Source: Lachnospiraceae bacterium (lineage in GTDB: Bacteria; Bacillota; Clostridia; Lachnospirales; Lachnospiraceae). Taken from it: a stretch of DNA of 53,261 nucleotides. Below are positions 37,422 through 46,564 of this stretch, in pieces. Each line of letters begins with the position of its first letter. The stretch's first letter is position 1. The stretch spans positions 1 to 53,261 of the forward strand of contig JAAVZR010000047.1 of NCBI GenBank assembly GCA_022791755.1, written 5' to 3'. The translations under genes were made by a program, and so were the position numbers. The notes under the pieces were generated by a model. The model was not told the origin of the DNA and ran no database searches. It worked only from the letters and a program-made list of their open reading frames with translations.

Positions 37422-38003
37422 ATGTTATGTGAGAGGTGTAAGATTCGCGAGGCGAATATCCGCTATACGGAGGTGGTAAACGGTGTGGCCACAGAACATA
37501 ATCTGTGCAGCCATTGTGCCAAGGAGATGGACTTCGGACAGTATACCGGTCTGGCCGGTCTGTTCGATTCGGAATATCCTATCGGAAAACTGATCTCACA
37601 GCTTCTGGGGCTGGGAGGCGTGGAAGCTGTGGAGCAGACCGATAAGCTGTCCAGTCTGGTGTGTCCCACATGCCGGACCAGTTATGGAGATTTTGTGAAG
37701 GACAGTCAGTTCGGGTGTCCGGACTGCTATCATATGTTTGATCTTTTGATCAGCGATAAGCTCAAACAGCTCCACGGCAGCGATACCCATACAGGAAAGA
37801 GACCGGCGGGCCGGGACGAAGAATCGGAGGAGACGGTCTTTGAAAGGCCTTTGAATCTGACGGAGAGGATCGAGCTGCTTCGCTCTAAGCTGAAGGAGTC
37901 CGTGGCGGAGGAGGACTACGAGGCGGCCGCAGCGTATCGCGATGAGATCAGGGCGCTGGAAAATAAGGCGTCCGGGGGAGAGGATCAGGATGAAATGGTA
38001 TGA
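37422..38003 (+). CDS. mcsA: McsA, activator of protein-arginine kinase
   Basis: The 193-residue protein has four CxxC zinc motifs (CERC, CSHC, CPTC, CPDC) between residues 3 and 110. A C-terminal UVR domain follows (LRSKLKESVAEEDYEAAAAYRDEI). In Bacillus it activates McsB and helps target misfolded proteins to ClpCP. Its end overlaps mcsB by 14 bases. The usual first gene of this operon, ctsR, is not present upstream, and no CtsR operator (GGTCAAA repeats) is visible. Confidence 0.93.
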   Translation: MLCERCKIREANIRYTEVVNGVATEHNLCSHCAKEMDFGQYTGLAGLFDSEYPIGKLISQLLGLGGVEAVEQTDKLSSLVCPTCRTSYGDFVKDSQFGCPDCYHMFDLLISDKLKQLHGSDTHTGKRPAGRDEESEETVFERPLNLTERIELLRSKLKESVAEEDYEAAAAYRDEIRALENKASGGEDQDEMV

Positions 38004-39021
38004 GGAGACAGACCAGATGCATGATGTTTTTGTGATGAAGCGTCTGCGTCTGGTACGAAATATAGAGGGGAATGTTTTTCCGGGACGTCTTAACCGGGAG
38101 GAACGCCTGGAGCTTTTGAAGCAGCTGGAGGAGAAGCGGCTGCCGGAGCTTATAAAGGGGGATAAGGATTATTCCTATTGCCGTCTGCATGAACTGGATG
38201 AGGTGAGCCGCAGCGCCCTGTTTGAGAGGCGCGCCATCAATTACAGCCGTGTGGAGGATCCGGCTCCGGCCGGCCTGGCTCTTTTGGAGGATGAGTCGGT
38301 GAGCCTGGTGTTGGGAGGAGAGGATCATCTGCGCCTGCAATATCTTTCCGGCAGTATGAGTCTGGAGAATATGTGGAGCCGTATGAGCTCCCTGGATGAT
38401 CTGCTGGGTGAGAACGTTCCCTATGCGTTTGACAACAAATACGGTTTTCTCACCGCTTTTATGACCAATGTGGGAACCGGTCTGCGAGCCAGTGTGATGC
38501 TGCATCTGCCGATGCTGTCGGGAGGCTCGCAGTTTCGGAAGTTGGTTCAGGAATACAGCCGTTTCGGAATAGCGATCAAGGGGATGGCCGGAGACAGCAA
38601 TGAGAATTTCGGCGGTCTTTTTGAAGTGAAAAATCAGAAGACTCTGGGACAATCAGAGGAAGAGCTCATCGGCCTGGTATCTCAGGCGGCCGGGCAGCTG
38701 GCGGCTCAGGAGCGCAAGGTCAAATCTCTGGCGCTGCGCAGTCACCGTTTGCAGCTGGAGGATGAGGTCTGTAAGTCCTACGGAGTATTGAAGTACGCCA
38801 GAAAGCTGTCCTACAAGGAAGCTATGACGTATCTGTCCCAGCTGCGGCTGGGCCTGTGTGAAAATCTGGTTCAGGCTGAGGAGCCGGTGAACCTCTTCGG
38901 CATCATGTTGCAGATCCGGCCGGCGAATTTAAAGAAAAAGGGATCTGTGGAACTGGAGGGCGATGCGCTGGACGAGGCCAGGGCCCGGTATATCAGGGAG
39001 CATCTGCCAATAATCCGATAA
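37990..39021 (+). CDS. mcsB: McsB-like protein-arginine kinase, active site divergent
   Basis: The 343-residue protein is a guanido-phosphotransferase of the McsB type, which marks proteins with phosphoarginine for ClpCP. Family blocks are present: TNVGTGLRASVMLHLPML, KNQKTLGQSEEEL, YGVLKYARKLSYKEA. Several catalytic positions differ from Bacillus McsB. The SSRIRLARN motif reads MKRLRLVRN (residues 16-24), the EEDH motif reads GEDH (110-113), and SCPTNVG reads AFMTNVG so that the reactive Cys is Phe157. These changes may weaken or alter catalysis. The gene is translationally coupled to mcsA and followed 11 bases later by clpC. Confidence 0.88.
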   Translation: MKWYEETDQMHDVFVMKRLRLVRNIEGNVFPGRLNREERLELLKQLEEKRLPELIKGDKDYSYCRLHELDEVSRSALFERRAINYSRVEDPAPAGLALLEDESVSLVLGGEDHLRLQYLSGSMSLENMWSRMSSLDDLLGENVPYAFDNKYGFLTAFMTNVGTGLRASVMLHLPMLSGGSQFRKLVQEYSRFGIAIKGMAGDSNENFGGLFEVKNQKTLGQSEEELIGLVSQAAGQLAAQERKVKSLALRSHRLQLEDEVCKSYGVLKYARKLSYKEAMTYLSQLRLGLCENLVQAEEPVNLFGIMLQIRPANLKKKGSVELEGDALDEARARYIREHLPIIR

Positions 39022-39032
39022 GGAGGTTTTCG

Positions 39033-41507
39033 ATGAAGGAACATTTTTCCGATGAACGATTTACGAATAAAGCCAGGCGGGCGCTGGAGATAGCAGCCAC
39101 GGAGGCGGAGGAATTCGGCCATCATTACGTGGGGACGGAGCATTTGCTTTTGGGGCTGGTGGAGGAAGGCAGCGGCGTGGCGGCCAGGACACTGGAGGCT
39201 CACAATGTGACCGCAGAGCGGGTGAATGATCTGATCAATCAGCTGATCGCACCGGCGAATCCGGTACAGATCATGGATCCGGGCGGCTATTCGCCCAAGG
39301 CCAGGAGAGTGTTGGAGAGCAGCTACCGGGCGGCGGTGCAGTTCAAATCTCAGCTGATCGGCACGGAGCATATCCTGATCGCCATCATCAAAGAGGGGGA
39401 CTGCGTGGCGGCCAGGCTTTTGAATACGATGAATGTAAATGTCCGCAAGCTCTACATCGACCTTTTGTCCTCCATGGGATTGGACGTGTCCGCATACCGG
39501 GACGAGGTGGAGAATACCCGCAGGCGGGACGGAAACAGCAGTACCCCTATGTTGGATAATTACAGCCGGGATCTGACGGCCTTAGCCAGGGAGGGGAAAC
39601 TGGATCCGGTCATCGGACGGGAAAAAGAGATCGAGCGGGTGATTCAGATATTGAGCCGCAGGACTAAAAATAATCCCTGCCTGATCGGCGAGCCCGGCGT
39701 GGGCAAGACAGCCGTGGCGGAGGGACTGGCAGCAGAAATTATACGGGGCAATGTGCCGGATACCGTGAAGAGCAAGAGAGTGCTGACGCTGGACTTATCG
39801 GGAATGGTGGCGGGGTCCAAATACCGCGGCGAGTTTGAAGAGCGGATCAAGCGGGTAATCAGCGAGGTGATTCAGGACGGCAATATACTGCTGTTTCTGG
39901 ATGAGCTGCATACGATCATCGGCGCCGGCGGCGCGGAGGGAGCCATTGACGCCTCCAATATCCTGAAGCCGTCTTTGGCCAGAGGAGAGATCCAGCTGAT
40001 CGGAGCCACCACCACGGCCGAATACCGCAAGCACATTGAGAAGGATGCCGCTCTGGAGCGCCGTTTCCAGCCCGTGGTGGTGGAGGAGCCTTCGGAGGAG
40101 CAGACGGTGGAGATATTAAAGGGACTGCGGGGAAGCTATGAGGAGCATCACCGTGTGACGATCACCGATGAGGCGCTGACGGCGGCAGTGCGGCTGTCGG
40201 CCCGCTATATCAACGACCGCTTCCTGCCGGACAAGGCGATTGATCTCATCGACGAGGCGTCCTCAAAAGTGCGCCTGACCACCTTCGTGGAGCCGGAGGA
40301 GATCGGAAAGCTGAATGCGGAGATTGCGAAGCTGGAGAAGGACAAGGAGCAGGCGGTCCGGAAGGAAGCCTTTGAAAAGGCCGGAGATATCAAGCGCCGG
40401 CAGGAAAAGAAGCGGGAGAAGAAGCAGAAGCTTCTGGAGGCCTGGGAGAGAGAAAAGACAGAAAAGAAGCTGTATGTGACAGAAAACGAGATCGCGCAGA
40501 TCGTATCCGGCTGGACCAGAATCCCGGTTCAGAAGCTGGAAGAGAGCGAGGGCCAGCGGCTGAGAAATCTGGAGCAGATTCTTCATGAGAGGGTGGTGGG
40601 CCAGGAAGACGCTGTCACAGCGGTGGCCAAGGCCATACGCCGGGGGCGTGTGGGACTGAAGGATCCAAAGCGTCCCATCGGCTCCTTCCTGTTTCTGGGC
40701 CCCACCGGCGTGGGAAAGACCGAGCTGTCCCGTGCGCTGGCAGAGGCATTATTTGGAAAAGAATCTGCGCTGATTCGCGTGGATATGTCGGAATATATGG
40801 AGAAACACAGCGTATCCCGGATGATCGGCTCGCCGCCCGGCTATGTGGGCTATGAGGAGGGCGGACAGCTCAGCGAAAAGGTGCGCAGGAATCCCTACTC
40901 GGTTATCCTCTTCGATGAGATCGAGAAGGCCCACCCCGACGTCTTTAATATCCTTTTGCAGGTGCTGGACGACGGCCATGTGACGGATGCCCAGGGGCGG
41001 AAGATTGATTTTAAGAATACGGTGCTGATCATGACAAGCAATGCCGGCGCCCAGAATATCGTGGAACCCAAGAGACTCGGCTTCTCCACCGTCGTAAGCG
41101 GGGAGGAGGATTATAAGCGCATGAAATCCGGCGTCATGGATGAAGTGCGGCGTATTTTCAAGCCGGAGTTTTTAAACCGCATCGATGAAACGATCGTCTT
41201 CCATGCTTTGAATAAGGAGCATATGGGAGAGATCGTGGATATCATGTTACGGACCATGGGAGAGCGCATCCGCGGCCAGATGGATATCTGCCTGGAGGTG
41301 GATTCCGGGGCGAAGGCTTTCCTGGTGGACAAAGGGTACGACGAGAAATATGGAGCCCGTCCTCTGCGGCGCACTCTGCAAAGCGAGATCGAGGACCGCC
41401 TGGCCGGAGAAATTCTGGATGGCAGGATCAAAGACGGCGACGCCGTATTCGTCACTTGTGAGGAAGGTAAGTTAATATTCAGGAGGAAAGAAAGATGTCA
41501 GTCGTAG
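39033..41507 (+). CDS. clpC: ATP-dependent chaperone ClpC
   Basis: The 824-residue AAA+ unfoldase has an N-terminal double Clp repeat (residues 1-145). The first ATPase domain has GEPGVGKT (about residue 217) and [14 protein letters not shown] middle coiled-coil domain (about 410-480) binds adaptors such as McsB and MecA. The second ATPase domain has [20 protein letters not shown] and [16 protein letters not shown]. It feeds substrates to ClpP. TAAGGAGG precedes the start. It lies in the conserved mcsA-mcsB-clpC-radA order. Its end overlaps the next small gene by 13 bases. Confidence 0.96.
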   Translation: MKEHFSDERFTNKARRALEIAATEAEEFGHHYVGTEHLLLGLVEEGSGVAARTLEAHNVTAERVNDLINQLIAPANPVQIMDPGGYSPKARRVLESSYRAAVQFKSQLIGTEHILIAIIKEGDCVAARLLNTMNVNVRKLYIDLLSSMGLDVSAYRDEVENTRRRDGNSSTPMLDNYSRDLTALAREGKLDPVIGREKEIERVIQILSRRTKNNPCLIGEPGVGKTAVAEGLAAEIIRGNVPDTVKSKRVLTLDLSGMVAGSKYRGEFEERIKRVISEVIQDGNILLFLDELHTIIGAGGAEGAIDASNILKPSLARGEIQLIGATTTAEYRKHIEKDAALERRFQPVVVEEPSEEQTVEILKGLRGSYEEHHRVTITDEALTAAVRLSARYINDRFLPDKAIDLIDEASSKVRLTTFVEPEEIGKLNAEIAKLEKDKEQAVRKEAFEKAGDIKRRQEKKREKKQKLLEAWEREKTEKKLYVTENEIAQIVSGWTRIPVQKLEESEGQRLRNLEQILHERVVGQEDAVTAVAKAIRRGRVGLKDPKRPIGSFLFLGPTGVGKTELSRALAEALFGKESALIRVDMSEYMEKHSVSRMIGSPPGYVGYEEGGQLSEKVRRNPYSVILFDEIEKAHPDVFNILLQVLDDGHVTDAQGRKIDFKNTVLIMTSNAGAQNIVEPKRLGFSTVVSGEEDYKRMKSGVMDEVRRIFKPEFLNRIDETIVFHALNKEHMGEIVDIMLRTMGERIRGQMDICLEVDSGAKAFLVDKGYDEKYGARPLRRTLQSEIEDRLAGEILDGRIKDGDAVFVTCEEGKLIFRRKERCQS

Positions 41508-41905
41508 CGGAACTGATCCAAACAGAGGACAACGGGAGCCTGAGCTTTGGCAATTATGAGCTTGGCGCCAAGGCAAAACTGGATAACTATGAGGTGGGCG
41601 GAGACCTGTATAAGGTAAAGACCTATGGCGATATTACGAAGCTGGAGAAAAACGGCCTCTTCGTATATGAGTCTGTGCCGGGTACTGCCGTACACCAGTT
41701 CATGGCCGATGAGTCCGGAGTCAGCTTTCTGGTAGAGGCGGCAAAGGATTGCCAGATCACTCTGGAGCTGGAGGAAAATCAGGAATATACCGTCACAGTG
41801 GACGGCGCGGTACTGGGTCAGTTCAAAACCAACCGGGGAGGGAAGCTGTCTTTGAGCCTGGAGGTGGAAGCAGGCAAGGGTCAGACTGTCACGATCAGAA
41901 AATAA
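41495..41905 (+). CDS. Small conserved-looking protein of unknown function
   Basis: I cannot assign a function to this 136-residue protein. It is acidic, has no signal peptide or membrane segment, and is rich in beta-strand patterns (YTVTVDGAVLGQFKT, GKLSLSLEVEAGKGQTVTI), suggesting a small beta-sandwich. It begins inside clpC after a strong GGAGGAAAG site and is followed 12 bases later by radA, so it is cotranscribed with the ClpC stress operon. Similar proteins in related genomes are sometimes labelled endosialidase, which I would not trust. Confidence 0.75.
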   Translation: MSVVAELIQTEDNGSLSFGNYELGAKAKLDNYEVGGDLYKVKTYGDITKLEKNGLFVYESVPGTAVHQFMADESGVSFLVEAAKDCQITLELEENQEYTVTVDGAVLGQFKTNRGGKLSLSLEVEAGKGQTVTIRK

Positions 41906-41917
41906 AGGATTAACCAT

Positions 41918-43306
41918 ATGGCAAAAGCAAAAAACACCATATTTTTCTGTAAGGAATGCGGGTATGAGGTCTCCAAATGGCAGGGGCAGTGCCCCGGCTG
42001 TAAAGAGTGGAATACCTTGGTGGAAGCGCCTGCGGCGCCGAAAAAAACAGCCCATACAGGAATCAGCAGCCGGAGTACCCCCTCCGGCTTTGCTGTACCG
42101 GGCAGCCTCAGGCCACAGACTCTTAAGGAGATCGCAGCGGACACGGCGGCGCGCATCAGGACCGGTTTTCGGGAGCTGGATCGGGTCCTGGGAGGCGGGA
42201 TCGTGGCAGGATCGCTGGTGCTGGTGGGCGGTGATCCGGGCATCGGCAAATCTACGCTCCTACTGCAGGTCTGTAAAAATCTGTCCGGGGCAGAGACCCG
42301 CGTGCTCTACATATCCGGGGAAGAGTCGCTGCATCAGATCAAGCTGCGGGCGGACCGCATGGGGGAATTTTCAGATAATCTGTCTCTGCTGTGCGAGACC
42401 AGTCTGGATGTGATCGAGCCTGTGATCAGGGAAGCCGGGCCGAAGGTGGTAATCATTGATTCGATTCAGACCATGTTCCGGGAATCGGTGGATGCGGCTC
42501 CCGGCAGCGTGAGTCAGGTCAGAGAGTCCACGATGGCTCTGTTGCAGATCGCCAAAGGAATGGGCATATCCATCTTTATTGTGGGACATGTGACGAAGGA
42601 GGGAACGGTGGCAGGTCCCCGTATGCTGGAGCATATGGTGGATACGGTGCTCTATTTCGAGGGGGATCGTCATGCCTCATACCGGATTCTGCGGGGAGTA
42701 AAGAATCGCTTTGGCTCCACCAATGAGATCGGAGTCTTTGAGATGTGCGGCGACGGACTTCACGAAGTGCCCAATCCGTCCCAGTACCTGCTGAGCGGAC
42801 GGCCCCAGAACGCATCCGGATCGGTGGTGACCTGTGCCATGGAAGGAACCAGGCCGCTGCTTCTGGAGATCCAGGCGCTGGTGTGCCGGACGAATTTCGG
42901 CCAGCCCCGCCGCACGGCGGCCGGTACGGATTATAACCGGGTAAACCTGCTGATGGCAGTGCTGGAAAAACGTATGGGCCTGCGTCTGGGGGAGTGCGAC
43001 GCCTATGTCAATATTGCCGGCGGTATGCGGATCAATGAACCGGCGCTGGATCTGGGGATCATCATGGCCATCGTATCCAGCTATCGCGACCTGTGTATTC
43101 CGGATGATACGATGATCTTCGGCGAGGTGGGACTGTCCGGGGAGGTGCGCGCCGTGAATATGGCGGATCAGCGGATCGCAGAGGCGGAGCGGCTGGGTTT
43201 TACCACCTGCATTCTGCCGCGGGTGTCTTTACAGGGGATGCGAAGGACGGGACAGATGCGGCTCATCGGCATCAGCAATGTGGGGGAAGCGCTTAAGGTA
43301 CTGTGA
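41918..43306 (+). CDS. radA: DNA repair protein RadA (Sms)
   Basis: The 462-residue protein has an N-terminal zinc finger (CKECGYEVSKWQGQCPGC), a RecA-like ATPase with Walker A GGDPGIGKST near residue 104, the RadA-specific KNRFG motif, and a C-terminal Lon-protease-like domain. RadA promotes branch migration of recombination intermediates. Its place after clpC is conserved in Firmicutes. Confidence 0.95.
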   Translation: MAKAKNTIFFCKECGYEVSKWQGQCPGCKEWNTLVEAPAAPKKTAHTGISSRSTPSGFAVPGSLRPQTLKEIAADTAARIRTGFRELDRVLGGGIVAGSLVLVGGDPGIGKSTLLLQVCKNLSGAETRVLYISGEESLHQIKLRADRMGEFSDNLSLLCETSLDVIEPVIREAGPKVVIIDSIQTMFRESVDAAPGSVSQVRESTMALLQIAKGMGISIFIVGHVTKEGTVAGPRMLEHMVDTVLYFEGDRHASYRILRGVKNRFGSTNEIGVFEMCGDGLHEVPNPSQYLLSGRPQNASGSVVTCAMEGTRPLLLEIQALVCRTNFGQPRRTAAGTDYNRVNLLMAVLEKRMGLRLGECDAYVNIAGGMRINEPALDLGIIMAIVSSYRDLCIPDDTMIFGEVGLSGEVRAVNMADQRIAEAERLGFTTCILPRVSLQGMRRTGQMRLIGISNVGEALKVL

Positions 43307-43325
43307 GAAAAGAGAGGAGTTCCAT

Positions 43326-43742
43326 ATGTCTAACATATATTTTGCCGGCCCCATGTTCAGTCAGGCGGAGCTGGCCTTTAATGAGACGGCAGCGGATTAC
43401 CTGGAGTCGCTGGGGCATAAGGTCTTTCTGCCGCAGCGCTCCGGATTTCAAATGGATCAGCTGCTGCAAACGATGTCGCAGACGGAGGTATCCCGCCTGA
43501 TCTTTACGAGGGATTACGAGAACATCCAAAAGAATGACCTGTTTGTGATCGTGCTGGACGGGCGGGTGCCGGACGAGGGAGCCTGTGTGGCGCTGGGGCT
43601 GGCTTATGCGTCCGGGAAGCCCTGCTATGGACTGAAGACAGGCTCACGCTGTGAGTTTACAAGCGGCAATAATCCCATGATAGACGGGAGTCTGCGGGAG
43701 ATATTTCTTTCTCTTGAAGAGTTGCAGCGATTGCCCGATTAG
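43326..43742 (+). CDS. Nucleoside 2-deoxyribosyltransferase-like protein
   Basis: The 138-residue protein has the NDT fold signature: IYFAGPMFSQAE at the start, a central NDLFVIVLDGRVPDEGAC, and GLAYASGKPCYGLKTGSR. Enzymes of this family move deoxyribose between bases or hydrolyse nucleotides. The position normally held by the catalytic Glu of the family (x-E-x-G before the A-x-A-x-G-K-P block) is Ala89 here, in CVALG. The start at 43326 is chosen on homology, as the GAGAGGAG just upstream fits. It follows radA by 19 bases. Confidence 0.8.
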   Translation: MSNIYFAGPMFSQAELAFNETAADYLESLGHKVFLPQRSGFQMDQLLQTMSQTEVSRLIFTRDYENIQKNDLFVIVLDGRVPDEGACVALGLAYASGKPCYGLKTGSRCEFTSGNNPMIDGSLREIFLSLEELQRLPD

Positions 43743-43816
43743 AGAGAATATCCGTAAAAACCCCGGGGCAGGGCCGCGGACCGCAGATGGTTTGGTGAAA
43801 ATTTTTCGTATGGCTA

Positions 43817-43845
43817 TTGACAGAGCATCTGTCCTGTGGTATAAT
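43817..43845 (+). promoter_or_regulatory. Promoter of tRNA-Trp
   Basis: TTGACA at 43817-43822 and TATAAT at 43840-43845 are consensus with 17-base spacing, 26 bases before the tRNA. Confidence 0.9.
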
Positions 43846-43870
43846 TATTAAGCGGTCGCAAGACCGGTAC

Positions 43871-43941
43871 AGGGGCATAGTTCAATGGCAGAACAGTGGT
43901 CTCCAAAACCATCGATGTGAGTTCGACTCTTACTGCCCCTG
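43871..43941 (+). tRNA. tRNA-Trp (anticodon CCA)
   Basis: The acceptor stem AGGGGCA pairs with TGCCCCT, the discriminator base is G, and the T-loop reads GTTCGACTC. The anticodon loop CTCCAAA places CCA at 43903-43905. The 3' CCA end is not encoded. It has its own promoter and terminator. Confidence 0.95.
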
Positions 43942-43953
43942 CTGAGTGAGAAG

Positions 43954-43986
43954 CCTCGCGGATATCAGATTCGCGGGGTTTTTTGC
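43954..43986 (+). terminator. Terminator of tRNA-Trp
   Basis: CCTCGCGGA at 43954-43962 pairs with TTCGCGGGG at 43970-43978 (two G-T pairs), followed by TTTTTT. Confidence 0.85.
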
Positions 43987-44011
43987 ATTTTCCGGATATA
44001 ATGGAGAGGGA

Positions 44012-44160
44012 CGCCCGGTTCCTGAGGGGATTCCCGTCCGGACGCGCTCCCGCTCCGTGCAGGAAGCAGCGGCTCTAAGTTCGCGCTTCGCTGCCGCTCG
44101 CGCTCACTAAGTGCCGGCGTCCTGCAAGGGTCCGGCCGGGAATCCCCTCAGGAACCGGGC
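44012..44160. repeat. Large palindromic repeat element, copy C (inverted)
   Basis: A perfect 23-bp inverted repeat (44014-44036 with 44137-44159) encloses a core that is the reverse complement of the cores of copies A and B, including CCGTGCAGGAAGCAGCGGCTC and GCCGGCGTCCTGCA. The arms have no similarity to those of A or B. It begins about 25 bases after the tRNA-Trp terminator. The 165 bases between it and copy B hold no gene that I can see. Confidence 0.85.
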
Positions 44161-44324
44161 TGTTTCTCTGCCTTCTCCCCGTACCCTGCAAGGGACAGCC
44201 TGCCGTGAAAGGAGACTGTCTGGCAGCACAGATGTTTGTCATGAACAGAGGCAAGGGATGAGACGTTATGAATCCGACCCGTGACAGCAGAATATAAGAT
44301 ATGAGGTTTACCGTTTAAAGCGGA

Positions 44325-44491
44325 GACGTGGGAGCTCACAGCCAGGAGGCATAGGCATACCCTGTCGGGGCCTTTGCAGGACGCCGGTTCTTAGTGAGCG
44401 TGAGCGGCAGCGAAGCGCGAACTTAGAACCGCTGCCTCCTGCACAGAGCGAGAGCGTGCCCGGTCAGGGTATGCCTATGCCCCCTGGCGTC
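44325..44491. repeat. Large palindromic repeat element, copy B
   Basis: Arms at 44342-44364 and 44465-44487 pair at 22 of 23 positions. The core is nearly identical to copy A. The left flank (GACGTGGGAGCTCACAG) and right flank (GGCGTCCC then pyrimidine-rich) are also shared with copy A. Four positions in the arms differ from copy A with matching changes on both sides. The following 90 bases to the DUF362 promoter hold no gene. Confidence 0.85.
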
Positions 44492-44586
44492 CCCCTCCCA
44501 CCCTCCCCTTTACCCCAACTGCAAACCTCCCCCCTTTCTATCGGTATCTGCAAAACCATACCTTGTCCAAGAAAAGCATTATTTAC

Positions 44587-44617
44587 TTGACTTAAACCCC
44601 ACTTCATATGGTAAAAT
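44587..44617 (+). promoter_or_regulatory. Possible promoter of the DUF362 gene
   Basis: TTGACT at 44587-44592 and TAAAAT at 44612-44617 are 19 bases apart, which is longer than ideal. Confidence 0.45.
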
Positions 44618-44659
44618 GACAGTCAGAGAACAAATAATCCTATTCCAAGGAGGCGCGAA

Positions 44660-45526
44660 ATGGAGAAAGCAAAGGTTTACTTTACCAAAGAGATCAGTGC
44701 AAAGTCTCTTCAGGACATTTATCATGCGATGGGAGTATCTCTGAAGGGAAAGGTGGCGGTCAAGATCTCCACCGGAGAGCCCGGCGGGCATAATTTTTTG
44801 CAGCCGGCTCTGATAAAGGACCTGGTCGGGGAGCTGAACGGAACCATTGTGGAGTGTAATACGGCTTATGAAGGGCGCAGAAACACATCAGAAGAGCATT
44901 GGAAGGCGATCAGAGAGCACGGCTTTCCGGATATCGCACCCTGCGATATCATGGACGAGGACGGGGAGATGGCTCTTCCCGTGACAGGCGGCAGGCATCT
45001 GAAAGAGAATTATGTGGGAGACCACCTGAAAAATTATGATTCCATGCTGATGCTGTCCCACTTTAAGGGACATATGATGGGCGGATTTGGCGGCGCGCTG
45101 AAAAATATGTCCATCGGCGTGGCTTCGTCTCACGGAAAGGCTCATATTCACGGGGCCGGTGATCCTGAGAAGCTGTGGACGGCGGATCACGATTCGTTTC
45201 TGGAGAGTATGGCGGAGGCGGATCAGTCCGTCATGGCCTACATGGGAAAAGAAAATATTGTCTATATCAATGTGGCGAACCGCCTGTCGGTGGACTGTGA
45301 CTGCGACAGCAATCCCCATGAGCCGGAGATGGCCGATATCGGGATTTTTGCCTCCACAGATCCGGTGGCAGTGGATCAGGCCAGCGTAGACGCAGTGTAT
45401 CATTCCCCTGATCCGGGCAAGGCGGCCCTGATCGAGAGAATGGAGTCACGGAACGGGATTCATACGGTGGAGGAAGCCGCGGCCCTGGGACTGGGCAGCA
45501 GAGAGTATGAGATCATAGAAATCTGA
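44660..45526 (+). CDS. DUF362 domain protein
   Basis: The 288-residue protein matches the DUF362 family: VAVKISTGEPGGHNFLQPALI near residue 33, SHFKGHMMGGFGGALKNMSIG near residue 133, and FASTDPVAVDQASVDAVY near residue 232. Members are often linked to iron-sulfur proteins, but this one has no ferredoxin CxxCxxC motif, so the FeS part is absent. The chemistry of the family is unknown. The ATG follows CAAGGAGGCG. It converges with the YwlG-type gene, and a terminator lies between them. Confidence 0.85.
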   Translation: MEKAKVYFTKEISAKSLQDIYHAMGVSLKGKVAVKISTGEPGGHNFLQPALIKDLVGELNGTIVECNTAYEGRRNTSEEHWKAIREHGFPDIAPCDIMDEDGEMALPVTGGRHLKENYVGDHLKNYDSMLMLSHFKGHMMGGFGGALKNMSIGVASSHGKAHIHGAGDPEKLWTADHDSFLESMAEADQSVMAYMGKENIVYINVANRLSVDCDCDSNPHEPEMADIGIFASTDPVAVDQASVDAVYHSPDPGKAALIERMESRNGIHTVEEAAALGLGSREYEIIEI

Positions 45527-45551
45527 TGTCCTGGAGCTGCCTCCAGATATC

Positions 45552-45606
45552 AAAAGCGATGGACGAAAGCATATCCTGGGATTGCTTTTTGTCCATCGCT
45601 TTTTTA
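45552..45606. terminator. Bidirectional terminator
   Basis: AAAAGCGATGGAC at 45552-45564 pairs with GTCCATCGCTTTT at 45591-45603, with further internal pairing and a T-run. It separates two convergent genes. Confidence 0.85.
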
Positions 45607-46158
45607 TAACAGCCGCTCGTCATAGACGGCACGGCTGCCGCCGGTGAATTTGGGTCTGGTCCTGGCACAGAGAAGAATGGCATTGCCGATATGGCCGGTA
45701 CTCAGGCGTACCGGGACAGCCACCTCTTCCAGGTGCATACCGATGAGGGTGCCTCCGATATCAAGGCCGGCCTGGGCCCGGATATGCTCCACGGCGGCCG
45801 GATCTGCGAAGCGCCGGTAGGCCATGGTGGCAAAGCTGCCGCCGGCCTTAGGCTGAGGAACCACATTCAGCCGGGGCAGGTGCAATGTCCGGCGCAGTTC
45901 GTTTTCGATAATCAGTGCCCGGTTTAAATGCTCGCAGCACTGAGCGGCCAGCCAGATACCCCTCTCTCTGAGGATGGGCCAGATGCCGTCAAACAGCGCT
46001 TCGGCGATATCCGGACTGGAGGCGGTGCCGATGCGGCTGCCTCCCACCTCGCTGGAAGAGCAGCCTACGACCAGAATGTCGCCTGCCTCCAGCCCTGCTT
46101 TTTCGAGAAGTTCTACAGTAACGGCCGCTGCCTGAGCGCGGATGTCGTCTGTCTTCAT
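45604..46158 (-). CDS. TIGR01440/UPF0340 (YwlG) family protein
   Basis: The 184-residue protein matches the YwlG family: ILVVGCSSSEVGGSRIGTASS near residue 30, LAAQCCEHLNRALI near residue 70, and GLDIGGTLIGMHLEEVAVPV near residue 130. Function is unknown; in Bacillus subtilis ywlG lies near glyA. GGAGGTAAC lies nine bases upstream of the start. It is the last gene of a minus-strand group, 17 bases after the coiled-coil gene. Confidence 0.88.
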   Translation of the reverse strand: MKTDDIRAQAAAVTVELLEKAGLEAGDILVVGCSSSEVGGSRIGTASSPDIAEALFDGIWPILRERGIWLAAQCCEHLNRALIIENELRRTLHLPRLNVVPQPKAGGSFATMAYRRFADPAAVEHIRAQAGLDIGGTLIGMHLEEVAVPVRLSTGHIGNAILLCARTRPKFTGGSRAVYDERLL

Positions 46159-46175
46159 CTTATGTTACCTCCACA

Positions 46176-46445
46176 TCATGCAATATCTTCCATGTGACCG
46201 GCGGCCTGTTCCCTGTCTGTCCGGCCAGGTGCGTCAGCCAGCATCTGACGGATCTGGTCTAAGGATAAACCGCTTTCTTTTACGATGGAGTACAGGCCCG
46301 CCATATCCTCTTCCCGCTTCTGCTTTTGCAGTTCCTTCCATTTGGCCTGCAGCTTGGACAGCTTATTCTGGACTGTGCGGATATCCTCCTCCAGTATATT
46401 GATCTGCTCATCTAAGGAGCGTTTGATGACCTTGCCTCTGGGCAT
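46176..46445 (-). CDS. Small coiled-coil protein
   Basis: This 89-residue protein is basic at the N-terminus (MPRGKVIKR). It has a heptad-rich helix at about residues 12-45 (ILEEDIRTVQNKLSKLQAKW) and ends in a short region with GLSLDQIRQML, which resembles small nucleoid or structural proteins. I do not recognise a named family. ACAGGAGGTAGG is a strong ribosome site. It is coupled to the YwlG-type gene. Confidence 0.7.
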   Translation of the reverse strand: MPRGKVIKRSLDEQINILEEDIRTVQNKLSKLQAKWKELQKQKREEDMAGLYSIVKESGLSLDQIRQMLADAPGRTDREQAAGHMEDIA

Positions 46446-46564
46446 AATCCTACCTCCTGTATTTTGATACTAAGAGTATATGGACAAGATCGCCTTTTTA
46501 TGCAGAAAATGTTAAAAAAATGCAGTGAAAATGGTGTTGTGTTCCAAAAAGGAGAGGGGCCGGT

